NCBI RefSeq assembly: GCF_014836635.1
Contig: NZ_JACSQL010000011.1
Location: 1 to 64,000 of the forward strand
Direction: 5' to 3'
DNA: 64,000 nt
From: Paenibacillus gallinarum
GTDB taxonomy: Bacteria > Bacillota > Bacilli > Paenibacillales > Paenibacillaceae
Shown here: piece by piece, positions 50,190 through 59,530 of the stretch
How positions within the stretch are numbered: position 1 is the stretch's first letter
Layout: every line of letters starts with the position of its first letter
Notes under the pieces: generated by a model
What the model saw: the letters and a program-made list of their open reading frames with translations, nothing else
What the model was told of the DNA's origin: nothing
Databases searched by the model: none
Translations under genes and position numbers: made by a program

Positions 50190-52280
50190 TTAGAGGTGCA
50201 TAAGCTGAGTAACAAGGTCTTTCATTTGCATAAACGATGTGTAGAGGAAGGGGACGATAATATATCCACCTAGTAAGAACATGGCTGGAGCGAATCCAAT
50301 ATCTCTTCCCCAACTTGCTTTACTTTCGATCAAGCGGTTCATCGTTTCTTTCTTTTGTTCACGATAATAATCTTGTTCCATTTCCAGATCATCGAAAGCT
50401 TCTTGAATCGATATACGCTCCACGCTATTTTCTAGACGTTCAACAAGTCGTACGAACTCAGGATAAGGGGCGTCTTCTTTAAGTCTTAGAATCGCACCGC
50501 TGGCGCCGCTGTCGTAGTCACTTAGACACCGCTGAAGGGCGGGTTTAAAGATTGTACTGAAACGTTCCATCCATTCGAGAATTGTCCGAACGTCAATCCT
50601 GTCCAATTGACTTAAAATTGAGATCAACATGCGAAATTGTTCAACTTCATTTTGCATGTCTACCCGGCGTATTTTTCGTTGGAACAGCATCATCCAAATA
50701 GGAGCATAATAAGCAAGAACTCCGAGTGCCAGAGCGATGATCAGCTCGTACCATTTAAAATATTCGGTATCCAACTGCTCAATTTTAGCCGCAATTCTGC
50801 TCACGTCTTGATTGATATCCGCTACGCTTGTGGTTCCGCTGAGCATGACCTCGATTTCTTGTCTGATGCGTTCGTTGTGCGTAGCATCGCCTCCTTTCAG
50901 ATTCTCGATAACGCGTCTATCAAATTCAGTTTGCGCGATCGCAGATTCTTGATCTTTCTGCGATATTTTGCCGATCATAAGTCCACCATTATTGTAGGTG
51001 GGCGCATGGAGAATCTGATGAGATGCATTAAAGTGAAGGCCAAAGGATACTGCAATCGTTATAATCACAGTGCTGATAGCGAGCAACAGGCGTTTAAGCG
51101 TTAACCATTGGATCAGCAACGGAGAATTTGAATCTTTAATGAGCTGCGTTGTTAAGTAATATTTTTTGGTATGTGAGCTTGGGACAAATCGATCAACAAC
51201 AAATTTTACAATTTTAATTTCGTATATCTTTTTCTCCCAACGCTTACGCGAGGGTTTAGGAATATATTTTGATTCTTCAGTTTCGGCTAATTTACGGACC
51301 AGTAGGTAAGCAACAAGGGACACAGCATACATGGTGAGCTGTGTGATATATCCGATTCGGCCGCTATAAAAGTCGCTCATGCTCGGAAAATAAGTTTCTG
51401 CCCAACTTTGAATTGGGAAGGAGAGCAGGATTGGTACCAGGGCGATGATTGTTAGACTATTGAGTTGATAGCTAAGCCGGTCCTGCCGAAGAATATCAAA
51501 ATTGATGTCTTGCACAAATTTATTAGTTGCTCCGAGATACAAGGAACCTTTGCTTGTGGTTTTGTCTCCGTATTCCCGAATCATATGTGCGATACCAGTA
51601 AAGACTTTCAGGTATCGGTTGGGAGCGACTTCGTAGTATGCGTTAAGCGCCCGTTCTGGGTTCCTAGCTGTAAGTACACGATGTATTCGATCTCCGTGCA
51701 ATTTCATGTCGTGAACGGCAATCTGTGACGCCTGATAGATCGATTCATCAATCATTTTTGTTGATTGGTACTGGTGACGGTTATCTTCGAGAAAGTCACG
51801 AAAGTCACGAAGAAGTTGTCTTTCAATTCTATGAACAAACACGTCTATGAGCATCCCGTTTAACGCGATACAACCGATGATGCCGAGAAAGATCATGAGT
51901 AAGCTTTTCCCAAGTAGGGCGAAAGCCAAGATCAGAAAAAACGTAATAATCAGGGTAATGTATGTGATTCGCATCGTTTCTTTTCGGAGTGTGAATTCAT
52001 TGTATGGATTCACAACAGCCAGTCGTTGACGTATGCGCCGTACCTGTGCACCGAAGAACGGAATGCGAGACGAGCGGACGTATGATTTTTGATAAAACTC
52101 AACGAGCTTCGGATGCTCCTTACGTGTACCGTTTCGTTTTTGGGCCATCCATTCTCCGGGATTTATTCGGTCTAGCTGTTTTTTCGTTTTCCGCTTATTT
52201 AGAGCCAAGATCAGCATAATTACACCAAAAACAACGGCATATCCTACGATAGAGAGCGAGAGGATCGTGGTTAATTTCAT
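50190..52280 (-). CDS. TadB-TadC-like fused membrane platform protein
   Basis: A 696-residue membrane protein with about eight transmembrane helices. The first half has TM segments near residues 5-28, 103-145 and 275-295, with a cytoplasmic domain (RDFRDFLEDNRHQYQSTKMIDESIYQA). The second half repeats the layout, with EQFRMLISILSQLDRIDVRTILEWMERFSTIFKPAL and SIQEAFDDLEMEQDYYREQKK, the T2SSF pattern. TadB and TadC are usually separate genes of about 300 codons. The start is ATG 52280, overlapping the ATPase stop (ATGA); the TTG at 52298 is an alternative. Confidence 0.82.
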   Translation of the reverse strand: MKLTTILSLSIVGYAVVFGVIMLILALNKRKTKKQLDRINPGEWMAQKRNGTRKEHPKLVEFYQKSYVRSSRIPFFGAQVRRIRQRLAVVNPYNEFTLRKETMRITYITLIITFFLILAFALLGKSLLMIFLGIIGCIALNGMLIDVFVHRIERQLLRDFRDFLEDNRHQYQSTKMIDESIYQASQIAVHDMKLHGDRIHRVLTARNPERALNAYYEVAPNRYLKVFTGIAHMIREYGDKTTSKGSLYLGATNKFVQDINFDILRQDRLSYQLNSLTIIALVPILLSFPIQSWAETYFPSMSDFYSGRIGYITQLTMYAVSLVAYLLVRKLAETEESKYIPKPSRKRWEKKIYEIKIVKFVVDRFVPSSHTKKYYLTTQLIKDSNSPLLIQWLTLKRLLLAISTVIITIAVSFGLHFNASHQILHAPTYNNGGLMIGKISQKDQESAIAQTEFDRRVIENLKGGDATHNERIRQEIEVMLSGTTSVADINQDVSRIAAKIEQLDTEYFKWYELIIALALGVLAYYAPIWMMLFQRKIRRVDMQNEVEQFRMLISILSQLDRIDVRTILEWMERFSTIFKPALQRCLSDYDSGASGAILRLKEDAPYPEFVRLVERLENSVERISIQEAFDDLEMEQDYYREQKKETMNRLIESKASWGRDIGFAPAMFLLGGYIIVPFLYTSFMQMKDLVTQLMHL

Positions 52281-54166
52281 GCGGCTTCTGGCCCCCAATA
52301 CTCATCCAGGAAAGCACGAAACGCTTTAGCGTCTTTGGATGTCATGTTTTTAGCCATATCTTCGACTTTTTTAGCTGACGGCCGATTCACTGGTATGTAA
52401 GCACCGTCTCTAAATTCAAGGATGTTACTTGCTTTCCACGGGCTACTGGTCATTTTCTGGTAGTAGCTGAGGTTTGCAAGAGCAATTGTTCTGAGATCCA
52501 TGTTTTCGTCTTCTAGCTTCTCCGCTAATTCTGAGAATTGGGTACCGTGCTGATCGATGACTACACATTCAGTGATGCGTTCAATGTAACGTGTACCGTT
52601 TTGCTCTTTATCCAGATGGACGTCAAAACTGATCACATTAGCAACTTGTTCTTCTGCGATTCGTTCATTTTGGAACGTACCGGTTTTGAGCAGTGAGTTT
52701 CGAAGTGACCAGATCAGATCCTTCATGGTTTTGGCGTGATGACTGAATACGGTAAATTTACTGGCTACCTGAGCCATCTGAACGAGCCAAGCAGCGACAG
52801 GGTCGGTTGCAACTTCACCTAGGATGTTAACGCTACCGTCGGTTTTTTTCTGAATGTCGAGACCTTCTTGACCAGTGATTTTTTCGGTTTCCCGGAAAGA
52901 TAGTATATTCCGCTCTGGGTACAGTCGGCGGAGATGTAACTCGAAGGCGAGTTCTTGAATCCGCAAATTGTACGTCCCATAGATTGATTTAACAATTGCC
53001 ATCAGCAGGGTCGTTTTACCTGAGCCCTGTTCGCCGGTCACAGCGGTAACCTGTCCGCCTTTCATCAAGTAGTCGAGCAGTTGCATCGCGATATGGGCGT
53101 TCTTCACTCGGTCTGCAGCCAAGAGACGGTCGAGAACCAGATTCGGCAAGTCAAACTTCCGAATAAAGAAAGCCCAACTTTCGGCAAACGGAGGACGAAC
53201 GACAACGACACGTGATCCATCTTGCATATCATTAACGATGAATGACTTCGCTTCGGAGAGTTGTCCTGGATTACCATACTTGTAAACGTTTTGACATACG
53301 CGGCGGAGTTCTAAATCTGAGCCAAAGCTAAGGAAGGAGAGGTGGACAGACTTACCTCGATAAAACATCCAAATGCTTTCATATCCGTAGGGTACTTTAC
53401 TGCCCATACCTTGCATCATGTCAATTTCGTGTTCAACAGTATTCATGTTGACTGGAACTCCGGAAACTCCACCCGATACACCGTCAATCGTTTGATCGCG
53501 AATCTCATCGATAGGACCAAAACCTTTGTACTGTTGATATACGCGCTGTACAATAATCTGAAATTTGTCCTCAAACGTCAGCTTAGGGTTCTCTTTTTGA
53601 TAAATGTTTCGTATTTCCTCACCCGTGATGATATAGGACTCGGTTTGTCCCTTTTCGATTAGTCGTTTGAGTCTCGCGAGATCATACGCCTCGATTAGTT
53701 TACTCAGTCCGTCAAAACCGTGCTCTTGCTTGTACAGATAGAGCAAAATTTCAAACTTGTCTTGGTCGGTGAGTAAGTATTCATCGTGAAATGGTAAAAT
53801 CTGATTGATATTTTGTTCAGTAATTCCATAGTTTCGAGACAAGATATCGGAGATGAACTCCTTCACGTACAGCTTGTCTGCTAGGCTTCCGGTGTTACAG
53901 TTTTTCAGTGCTGTTTTAAGATCCGCAACAACTTCTTTACGGCGCTCAAATTCCTCGGCTGTGAGTCCAAGATCTAGTAAGTTGGTATTGACATAGTCAT
54001 TGATCACTTCAGTAGCGAATTCAGTTATTGAGTCGATGTTCATGTGCTCAGCATCGACATCATAGCCCTCAGCTCCTGAGTATGGATTTTTACGTAGGAT
54101 AATGTACAAACCCAACCCGACGCCTGCGATTATGACAATGATAATGAGCAGATTCAGCCACGACAT
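52277..54166 (-). CDS. TadA/CpaF-type secretion ATPase
   Basis: A 629-residue motor ATPase of the type II/IV secretion superfamily. Walker A is TAVTGEQGSGKTTLLMAIV near residue 382; the Asp/His box region is around LGEVATDPVAAWLVQMAQVASKFTVFSHHAKTMKDLIWSLRN. The N-terminal domain (FGPIDEIRDQTIDGVSGGVSGVPVNMNT) matches the family. Unusually it starts with a transmembrane helix (LNLLIIIVIIAGVGLGLYIIL), where CpaF proteins are normally soluble. It would power assembly of the pilin-like subunits. Its start overlaps the upstream stop (TGATG). Confidence 0.9.
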   Translation of the reverse strand: MSWLNLLIIIVIIAGVGLGLYIILRKNPYSGAEGYDVDAEHMNIDSITEFATEVINDYVNTNLLDLGLTAEEFERRKEVVADLKTALKNCNTGSLADKLYVKEFISDILSRNYGITEQNINQILPFHDEYLLTDQDKFEILLYLYKQEHGFDGLSKLIEAYDLARLKRLIEKGQTESYIITGEEIRNIYQKENPKLTFEDKFQIIVQRVYQQYKGFGPIDEIRDQTIDGVSGGVSGVPVNMNTVEHEIDMMQGMGSKVPYGYESIWMFYRGKSVHLSFLSFGSDLELRRVCQNVYKYGNPGQLSEAKSFIVNDMQDGSRVVVVRPPFAESWAFFIRKFDLPNLVLDRLLAADRVKNAHIAMQLLDYLMKGGQVTAVTGEQGSGKTTLLMAIVKSIYGTYNLRIQELAFELHLRRLYPERNILSFRETEKITGQEGLDIQKKTDGSVNILGEVATDPVAAWLVQMAQVASKFTVFSHHAKTMKDLIWSLRNSLLKTGTFQNERIAEEQVANVISFDVHLDKEQNGTRYIERITECVVIDQHGTQFSELAEKLEDENMDLRTIALANLSYYQKMTSSPWKASNILEFRDGAYIPVNRPSAKKVEDMAKNMTSKDAKAFRAFLDEYWGPEAA

Positions 54167-55029
54167 CAGGAAGCCCCTCTTTCTTCGGCGTCTATTCGTT
54201 TCGTTTTGGAATCGATGCCTATTTCATCGAGCAATTGCTTTGCTGCTCGTTGTACCTCAATTATGAAATCGTTATTAGGGTGCCGGCGTTCTACTGCTTG
54301 GTTCGCTTTATAAAAACCTTTAGTGTCGCCGTCATTCAACGCGTCCTTAAACGTGGTGTTATAAGGGATGATTAAGCCTTTAGGACTTTTATATTTCCGC
54401 GTGACGTTAGCAGCTTTGTATTTAGAGTGAGGATCGTGCTGAGTGAAAAGGAGCACGGTCTTTTTACCGTTCAGTGTTCTTGGCCAAATTTTCTGATTGA
54501 AGTAAGCGTCAAGTGAGCGCCACGATTGTGGTAAGCAAATTACAACGACATCCGATGAAGCTATTAGTTTCCGGCTCAGCTCGCTATCATCTCCTGCAGG
54601 AAGGTCAAGTAATATCACGTTGTAATATCTGCTCGCTTGGTCGAAAACGGATCGGATCAGTTCTGATGCTGTTTCGAATTTTGCTTGGTCTTTTTGATCC
54701 GAACTGCTAAGCAGATCCAGTCTACCTTGTTCGACTATTTGAGTATTATTTTTAACAGCGCCACCTTCGAGCTTACCGCTTCTCGCGATTCGGATTACAG
54801 CGTCAAGTCCTGTACCGGATATACTGCGGGTTCCGGACAGATTTCCGAGATTTCGGCTAAAGGTGTTCAGTGAGCGAGAGAAACTATGCTCAAGTGATGA
54901 TTCACGAGCTTTGGTCTGGGCAATCAAACATCGAATATGGTATTCGCTGCCCATAACAGCGGCAATGGCTGCCATACTACTGGTCTGACCACTACCAGGA
55001 TAAGGACTCCAGAATGCAATTTGTCCCAA
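54166..55029 (-). CDS. TadZ/CpaE-like ParA-fold protein with degenerate Walker A
   Basis: A 287-residue MinD/ParA-fold protein, the localising factor of Tad systems. The P-loop position reads FWSPYPGSGQTSS: the lysine of GKT is replaced by glutamine, so ATP hydrolysis is doubtful. Later YNVILLDLPAGDDSELSRKLIASSDVVVICLP matches the ParA switch region. The start is TTG 55029 with an ideal AAAGGAGG upstream; the longer frame to 55086 would overlap the upstream gene. TadZ proteins with atypical Walker A are known. Confidence 0.8.
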   Translation of the reverse strand: MGQIAFWSPYPGSGQTSSMAAIAAVMGSEYHIRCLIAQTKARESSLEHSFSRSLNTFSRNLGNLSGTRSISGTGLDAVIRIARSGKLEGGAVKNNTQIVEQGRLDLLSSSDQKDQAKFETASELIRSVFDQASRYYNVILLDLPAGDDSELSRKLIASSDVVVICLPQSWRSLDAYFNQKIWPRTLNGKKTVLLFTQHDPHSKYKAANVTRKYKSPKGLIIPYNTTFKDALNDGDTKGFYKANQAVERRHPNNDFIIEVQRAAKQLLDEIGIDSKTKRIDAEERGAS

Positions 55030-55030
55030 G

Positions 55031-55702
55031 TTATTTCCTCCTTTCTGCCTGCTTATAAAGCTGGGCTGCGCTCTTGGCAGTTGCATTATCTACGAGTGAT
55101 ACGAGATCTATAATCACGTTTCGCATATCAGACGATAATCGCTTCATATGAAGTTTGCCTGAGTATTGATTGTGAATTTTCTGGGTGTGGTCACGATCAT
55201 CTGGGCTGTAGTACAGGGTTTCTTCCCAGGTAATCGGGTAGGCTGTAAATATTTCGTTTATATATGCTTCGCCCGGTAGTCGAGCGTCTTCGATAAGCAA
55301 TTTGTAAAAGAGAAGGGCATCGGGTGTTGGAAGATGTTTTGTAAAGGCCTGTATCAAGTGCTCGCCCCGAATAATGGATGTTTTATCCATACTAGTAACA
55401 AAGAAAAACCGATGCGTTGACCGGTAAGGGGGCAATCGCTCGGCATCGTCAATGTCGTATATTACTTGATCATAGACACCGAGCCGTTGATTTTTTAATT
55501 CATCTTCACTACCTGTAAAGACATCGAATCCGTCATAAGTAACAATGCCCGGTTCGTTGTCAATCCGGGGGACTAGATATTGATAATTTTGATTCTTGGT
55601 GGCGTCCACGAGAAGTACGCGGCGGGTTATCGACAATACTTTTGCCAGATAAAACAGCAGATCGCTTTTCTCATAATCGCCGATAAAATACGCTTTTTTC
55701 AT
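55031..55702 (-). CDS. Second ParA-fold-like protein without P-loop
   Basis: A 223-residue protein resembling the ParA/CpaE fold in its start (AYFIGDYEKSDLLFYLAKVLSITRRVLLVDATKNQNYQYLVP) and in GVYDQVIYDIDD, but with no GKT/GKS loop. It lies 1 bp before the TadZ-like gene, so the two probably form a complex. ATG 55702 has GAGGTTATAC upstream. Role in pilus positioning is inference. Confidence 0.72.
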   Translation of the reverse strand: MKKAYFIGDYEKSDLLFYLAKVLSITRRVLLVDATKNQNYQYLVPRIDNEPGIVTYDGFDVFTGSEDELKNQRLGVYDQVIYDIDDAERLPPYRSTHRFFFVTSMDKTSIIRGEHLIQAFTKHLPTPDALLFYKLLIEDARLPGEAYINEIFTAYPITWEETLYYSPDDRDHTQKIHNQYSGKLHMKRLSSDMRNVIIDLVSLVDNATAKSAAQLYKQAERRK

Positions 55703-55724
55703 CGTATAACCTCACGATCTTCCC

Positions 55725-56648
55725 TTAAGGGTTTGTAGTACTTCCGTCATCTACAAGCGGTTGGTCTGTTGTTTGACCTTCCGTAAGTGGATTTGTTTGC
55801 GTATCCGGGTTGATAGTGGATGCGTTTTGCTTGTTGCTGAGATATTTTTGGATTTGTTCTGGTGTCAATTCATTCAAGTTCTGCTCAAGTTTTTGGCGGA
55901 GATTGCGTTCTAATGCCGTTGTGGCTTTCTGAACGATATTTGGATCGCTCTCTATAAGATCGAGAACAGCTTGGTTTGCTGGATATGTAACTTTGGCTGC
56001 TTGTTGTAATCCTGGTTCGACGTAGCTAATCGAATAGATCGATGCGTCATTTAGATAGGCATCCACGATGGCCGAAGACATTGTAAGGATTTCTTGTTCG
56101 TTCATCGTGTGCCATACAGTGCCGGCGTTCAGATCTTCGACTTGTTTCTTGGAAAGGACGATAAAGTCTTCACCGCTCGGGAATTTGACCCGGACGTCCA
56201 CATAATCGTTTTTTTCAAGCTTAGTCGGCAGTTCGATCATGCGGAATTCTTGATTTCGCAAATCTTGTGGCGTGACACCGTTCTCGTACACCATCTCTTG
56301 AGTGAGAGGCGTGCCTACCGTTAGTGAGATTTTAGTGTATTTCCCAATTACGGTATCATCGAGAATTGCATCAGCAGGAACGCTGTTTGCATCGATCGAA
56401 ACGTTTTGAAGATCCTCTGATCTGATTCTTTCACCCGCTTTAATGTCGCGAGATATCCCATATACGATAGTCTGACTCCCGGAAAGTTGACTGACCTGAG
56501 TTTGATACTGTGCTGTTTCTTGTGCGTGTTCCTGGTTCAAGTTGTAAACGTAGAATCCACCGATTCCCGCAAAGGGGACGAATACGATAGCAGCCCCAAT
56601 TAAGGCGGGGACGAGGTGTTTGTTTTTACGCAAGCGATTTTTCGCCAT
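55725..56648 (-). CDS. CpaB/RcpC-like SAF-domain protein
   Basis: A 307-residue membrane-anchored protein. A transmembrane helix at residues 13-37 (LVPALIGAAIVFVPFAGIGGFYVYNL) is followed by a SAF domain (IVYGISRDIKAGERIRSEDLQNVSIDANSVPADAI...GKYTKISLTVGTPLTQEMVYENG), as in CpaB/RcpC of Tad systems. The C-terminus is a charged low-complexity tail. The start is ATG 56648 with GAAGGGAG upstream. First gene of the operon. Confidence 0.85.
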   Translation of the reverse strand: MAKNRLRKNKHLVPALIGAAIVFVPFAGIGGFYVYNLNQEHAQETAQYQTQVSQLSGSQTIVYGISRDIKAGERIRSEDLQNVSIDANSVPADAILDDTVIGKYTKISLTVGTPLTQEMVYENGVTPQDLRNQEFRMIELPTKLEKNDYVDVRVKFPSGEDFIVLSKKQVEDLNAGTVWHTMNEQEILTMSSAIVDAYLNDASIYSISYVEPGLQQAAKVTYPANQAVLDLIESDPNIVQKATTALERNLRQKLEQNLNELTPEQIQKYLSNKQNASTINPDTQTNPLTEGQTTDQPLVDDGSTTNP

Positions 56649-56910
56649 TTCGATTCTCCCTTCGATCGTGGTCTTTGTTTTCACGATCTTATGATTCGTA
56701 AGTCTTAGTCCGATAAATATAAAGGACTATCGACATATTTTACGATGCTATTTTTTTCTGATTATTATTATAAAATGTTTCAACTCCCCTCTGCACTCAA
56801 TGATATGCAACTAATATCAGTCTATATCAATTAACCAATTTAGTAAATGATCTTTTGATGATTATTGTTATATTTCGTCATTTATTAGGTAAAAAAGGGC
56901 TTGAACAAAA
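56649..56910. promoter_or_regulatory. Upstream region of the Tad-like operon
   Basis: AT-rich 260-bp region that must contain the operon promoter. A TATAAT-like box is seen on the minus strand near 56766-56772, but its -35 partner is unconvincing. No operator-like repeat is clear. Confidence 0.4.
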
Positions 56911-56939
56911 AAATACCTGCGTCAGGGCGCAGGTATTTA
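56911..56939 (-). terminator. Intrinsic terminator
   Basis: AATACCTGCG / CGCAGGTATT hairpin with a minus-strand U-run, upstream of the Tad-like operon, insulating it from the left-hand transcript. Confidence 0.8.
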
Positions 56940-57012
56940 TGATTCAAAGGACTCATTACACAACTATTGTCCTATAAGGTTACAGGTGACTTTGTTCTCC
57001 ATTATTACGTTA

Positions 57013-57055
57013 AAAAAAAGAAAAGCCTCCCCATTATTTGGGAGGCTATTTTTGT
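57013..57055. terminator. Bidirectional intrinsic terminator
   Basis: AGCCTCCC / GGGAGGCT stem between an A-run and a T-run. It interrupts the plus-strand frame at 56967-57182, which is therefore not called as a gene. Confidence 0.8.
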
Positions 57056-57335
57056 TGTTTTTTCTTTAAGTGATTCAAAGAAAACTAAATCTCAATCTTA
57101 TTTATGTCCAATCTTAAGTTTTTCAAAAACACCAGAAGACACTAAGTCCATATGGCGGTCGATTATAGATCTAAAAAAATAAGAAGTGTTGACCTTGAGA
57201 TTATCTAAGCTTATCTCTAACTCCTTGTATGTTTTATCATCTACGTCAGTAAAAGACTATTCGCTGGAAGTATTATAAAGGAGATGAAAAACAATATCAC
57301 TAAATAATTTAGGTGCTATAAAATCTACAAATAAA
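57056..57335. other. Intergenic AT-rich stretch
   Basis: No gene or structured element with support is visible between the two terminators. Confidence 0.45.
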
Positions 57336-57376
57336 AAAGGGATTATCAGACGTCTTTAATCTGATAATCCCTTTTA
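57336..57376. terminator. Bidirectional intrinsic terminator
   Basis: AAAGGGATTATCAGA / TCTGATAATCCCTTT long stem flanked by A- and T-runs; ends the secreted-protein gene. Confidence 0.88.
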
Positions 57377-57406
57377 ATAATTTTTGGATACCCGAACTAG
57401 GTAATC

Positions 57407-57895
57407 TTAAAACTCAACATCAGATACTCGCACGTTGATTTTACCACTTACGGTACCATCAGACGTACTATAATCTACATAAAAAGTATGCCCAGAAGCA
57501 TCAGCGATAGTGACAGTTTCACTTGATTTAGCGGAAATAAGGTAACTCTCAAGCTTTACCTTGCCACTACCCGATTTATAAGAGACAGTTATCGTTAGTG
57601 ATTTGGAGGATGTGTTGGAGACATACAATCTAGCATGATTGAACCCCGATGGTTGGTTCCACGAATTTCCACCAGCATTAAGATTAGCGTTATCAATAAC
57701 TAAATAACTAGTTCTCGGTAGTACATTACTGTTAGATGAATCTACAATGGTAGGTGGTGCTACAACACTGTTAGAAGATTCGGGAACACTAGTTGTTGGT
57801 ACTACAATATCAGCTGCGAAAACTGAACTAGATGACAACGACATTGTTGCGACAATTGCGGCAGTGATTAAAGAACTCTTCTTGAACTTTTTCAT
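57407..57895 (-). CDS. Small secreted protein (162 aa)
   Basis: A signal peptide (KKFKKSSLITAAIVATMSLSSSSVFAAD) precedes a low-complexity S/V/P linker (PTTSVPESSNSVVAPPTIVDSSNSN) and a beta-rich domain (SKSLTITVSYKSGSGKVKLESYLISAKSSETVTIADASGHTFYVDYSTSDGTVSGKINVRV). The domain might be an Ig-like or CBM-like sandwich; no family is certain. The start is ATG 57895, seven bases after GGAGG; the ATG at 57901 is only one base from it and the frame to 57973 has no site. Confidence 0.75.
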   Translation of the reverse strand: MKKFKKSSLITAAIVATMSLSSSSVFAADIVVPTTSVPESSNSVVAPPTIVDSSNSNVLPRTSYLVIDNANLNAGGNSWNQPSGFNHARLYVSNTSSKSLTITVSYKSGSGKVKLESYLISAKSSETVTIADASGHTFYVDYSTSDGTVSGKINVRVSDVEF

Positions 57896-58104
57896 TTTCA
57901 TTCCTCCATTAATATCGTTGATATATAAAATATTACCAAGATCCTGAAAGGGGATACAAGGCATTAAGACCATATTACCTTGTAATACAAGATATGACTA
58001 GTTATAGTTATAAATACTTTATTTGTCATTTATGTATATGGCGAAAAACGCTACTTTCCTTTTTTTTGTGAACCAGGGACTTACCCAAAATAAATCGGTG
58101 GGGC

Positions 58105-58695
58105 CAATTTTAAAAAAATGGCAGCTAGTCGCTCGCCAAAATGGCTAAGCCGAAACGAACAGAATGCATTTGTGGAGAAAATTCAAGGAAAAAATGAATG
58201 AGATTATGTAATTGGTTCTTCTCATGCTGTCTAGCGAGTTAATGAACTTTTGAAAATGAGGTAACAATGAGCGCAAGATAGGGGAGAGTATATGTTGGAG
58301 GAAAGGGAGATAAGGAGGACCTGGAAGTACCGCTAAGTAGTAAGGTTCGTTCTGCACTAATAGTATATTTTGATGGTCGAGAGGATACGTGTCCATATGT
58401 TTTTGTTTGTAGTATTCAAAGAAATTAGCTGCACGTGGTGTGCAACCTATTTTTGAGAATTATAGAAGGTAAAAAGTTAGAACATTTAATGCGTCTTGCT
58501 CTACGTTATACATTTGGCCACGATTTAATTAGCTCCAGAAATGACTTGCAACAGTATCCATACTAATGGGTCATTTTAAAAGAGATGAGCCCCCGAATAT
58601 TAAAAATGACGATGATCTACACGACTCCTAGAATGGAGCTTGCCAAGTATAAATTACAGAATTAGAGAGTAAGACTCTTCTATTGTGAAGGATCT
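58105..58695 (+). pseudogene. Decayed tyrosine recombinase (XerC/phage-integrase type)
   Basis: Broken plus-strand frames retain clear family blocks: SPKWLSRNEQNAFVEKIQGKNE at about 58130-58195, RVNELLKMR (the L-R-x-S-E-L region) near 58232, GDLEVPLSSKVRSALIVYFDGREDTCPYVF near 58315-58410, and LRYTFGHDLI...NDLQ, WVILK and MTMIYTTPRMELAKYKLQN at 58500-58675 (the L-R-H-x-F / G-H / Y region). Several stops and frameshifts separate them, so it is inactive. It probably marks a past integration or resolution module. No intact recombinase is present in the window. Confidence 0.78.
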
Positions 58696-58990
58696 ATTTT
58701 ACATTGCACATTTAAGATTTATGTTTTTCAGTTCTACAGTTAAACAGTTATACAGGTATATATTGATCAATAGAAGTTTGCTGTTGATGCTATGGATATA
58801 TTTCATAATGATTTCTGCGTAGAAGGGGATATGTACAACTCGAATCGGCAGATAAGGGTATGGACGTGGCAGCCATAGTCTATGTCACTTGGTGGATCGG
58901 TGATCCGTTATTAGGGTCGGGGGAGACTGTCTTTTATCAATGAAGGGGAGGCGATAGGGGAGTAAGTTCCTGAAAGTCTTCGATGCAATA
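58696..58990. other. Non-coding remnant region
   Basis: About 300 bp without an open frame of note, adjoining the decayed recombinase. Probably further debris of the same element; no recognisable motif. Confidence 0.45.
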
Positions 58991-58991
58991 A

Positions 58992-59025
58992 AAAAAAGCC
59001 ACAGGAATAAATCCCGTGGCTTTTA
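58992..59025. terminator. Intrinsic terminator
   Basis: AAAGCCACAGG / CCCGTGGCTTT stem with a minus-strand U-run, 9 bp behind the gene at 59034-59468. Confidence 0.82.
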
Positions 59026-59033
59026 TTTGTGAT

Positions 59034-59468
59034 TTAAACTTCAAGTGGTAGTTCTCCTTGTACTTCAGCGTTATCTACCATGTTTGCTTTATTTGCTTTG
59101 TTTGCTTTATAAGCCTCGGTGCGATCCATTAGGTTCCATACGTTCTTGTATCCATTGGATTCTTTGTATGTTACTGAGAGCAAATGTTGCGGCGTAAGAC
59201 TTCTATAGAATTCTTCGAGACTGTCTTTACCTTTAGCGATAAAGGCTTTCATTGTTTCGAATCGTGGCTTTTCTGCTCCTTTTTCATGTAGGGCAAAGCG
59301 GAAGATTGCTTGCTTGTTGCCATCTTTGATTTCTTTAATTACAGCTTGTTGAACTAAGCGAGCTGTAGTTTCCTTAGTGCCATTAGCTTCATGTTCTTTT
59401 TCGTACTTCGCGAGTCTTTTCTTTTGTCCAGCTGGTGTCAGATCCTGATATTTTTTTGCTTTTGCCAT
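59034..59468 (-). CDS. Hypothetical protein (144 aa)
   Basis: A basic, helical protein (PAGQKKRLAKYEKEHEANGTKETTARLVQQAVIKEIKDGNKQAIFRFALHEKGAEKP). Near the C-terminus it has a short AYKANKANKANM repeat, reflecting a small triplet-type expansion in the DNA (59080-59115). ATG 59468 has AAAGGGAGAG upstream, and leader L9 is about 65 bases upstream. Single gene with its own terminator. Unknown family. Confidence 0.7.
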   Translation of the reverse strand: MAKAKKYQDLTPAGQKKRLAKYEKEHEANGTKETTARLVQQAVIKEIKDGNKQAIFRFALHEKGAEKPRFETMKAFIAKGKDSLEEFYRSLTPQHLLSVTYKESNGYKNVWNLMDRTEAYKANKANKANMVDNAEVQGELPLEV

Positions 59469-59530
59469 GATAAATCTCTCCCTTTATGTATAATGTATTT
59501 TTAATTTAATTTGGTTTAACACTGTCAATC

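Noticed and set aside
56967..57182. Plus-strand 71-residue frame
   Set aside because: A strong bidirectional terminator lies inside it and no ribosome binding site precedes it.
58145..58396. Minus-strand 83-residue frame
   Set aside because: It is antisense to the decayed recombinase and has no start signal.
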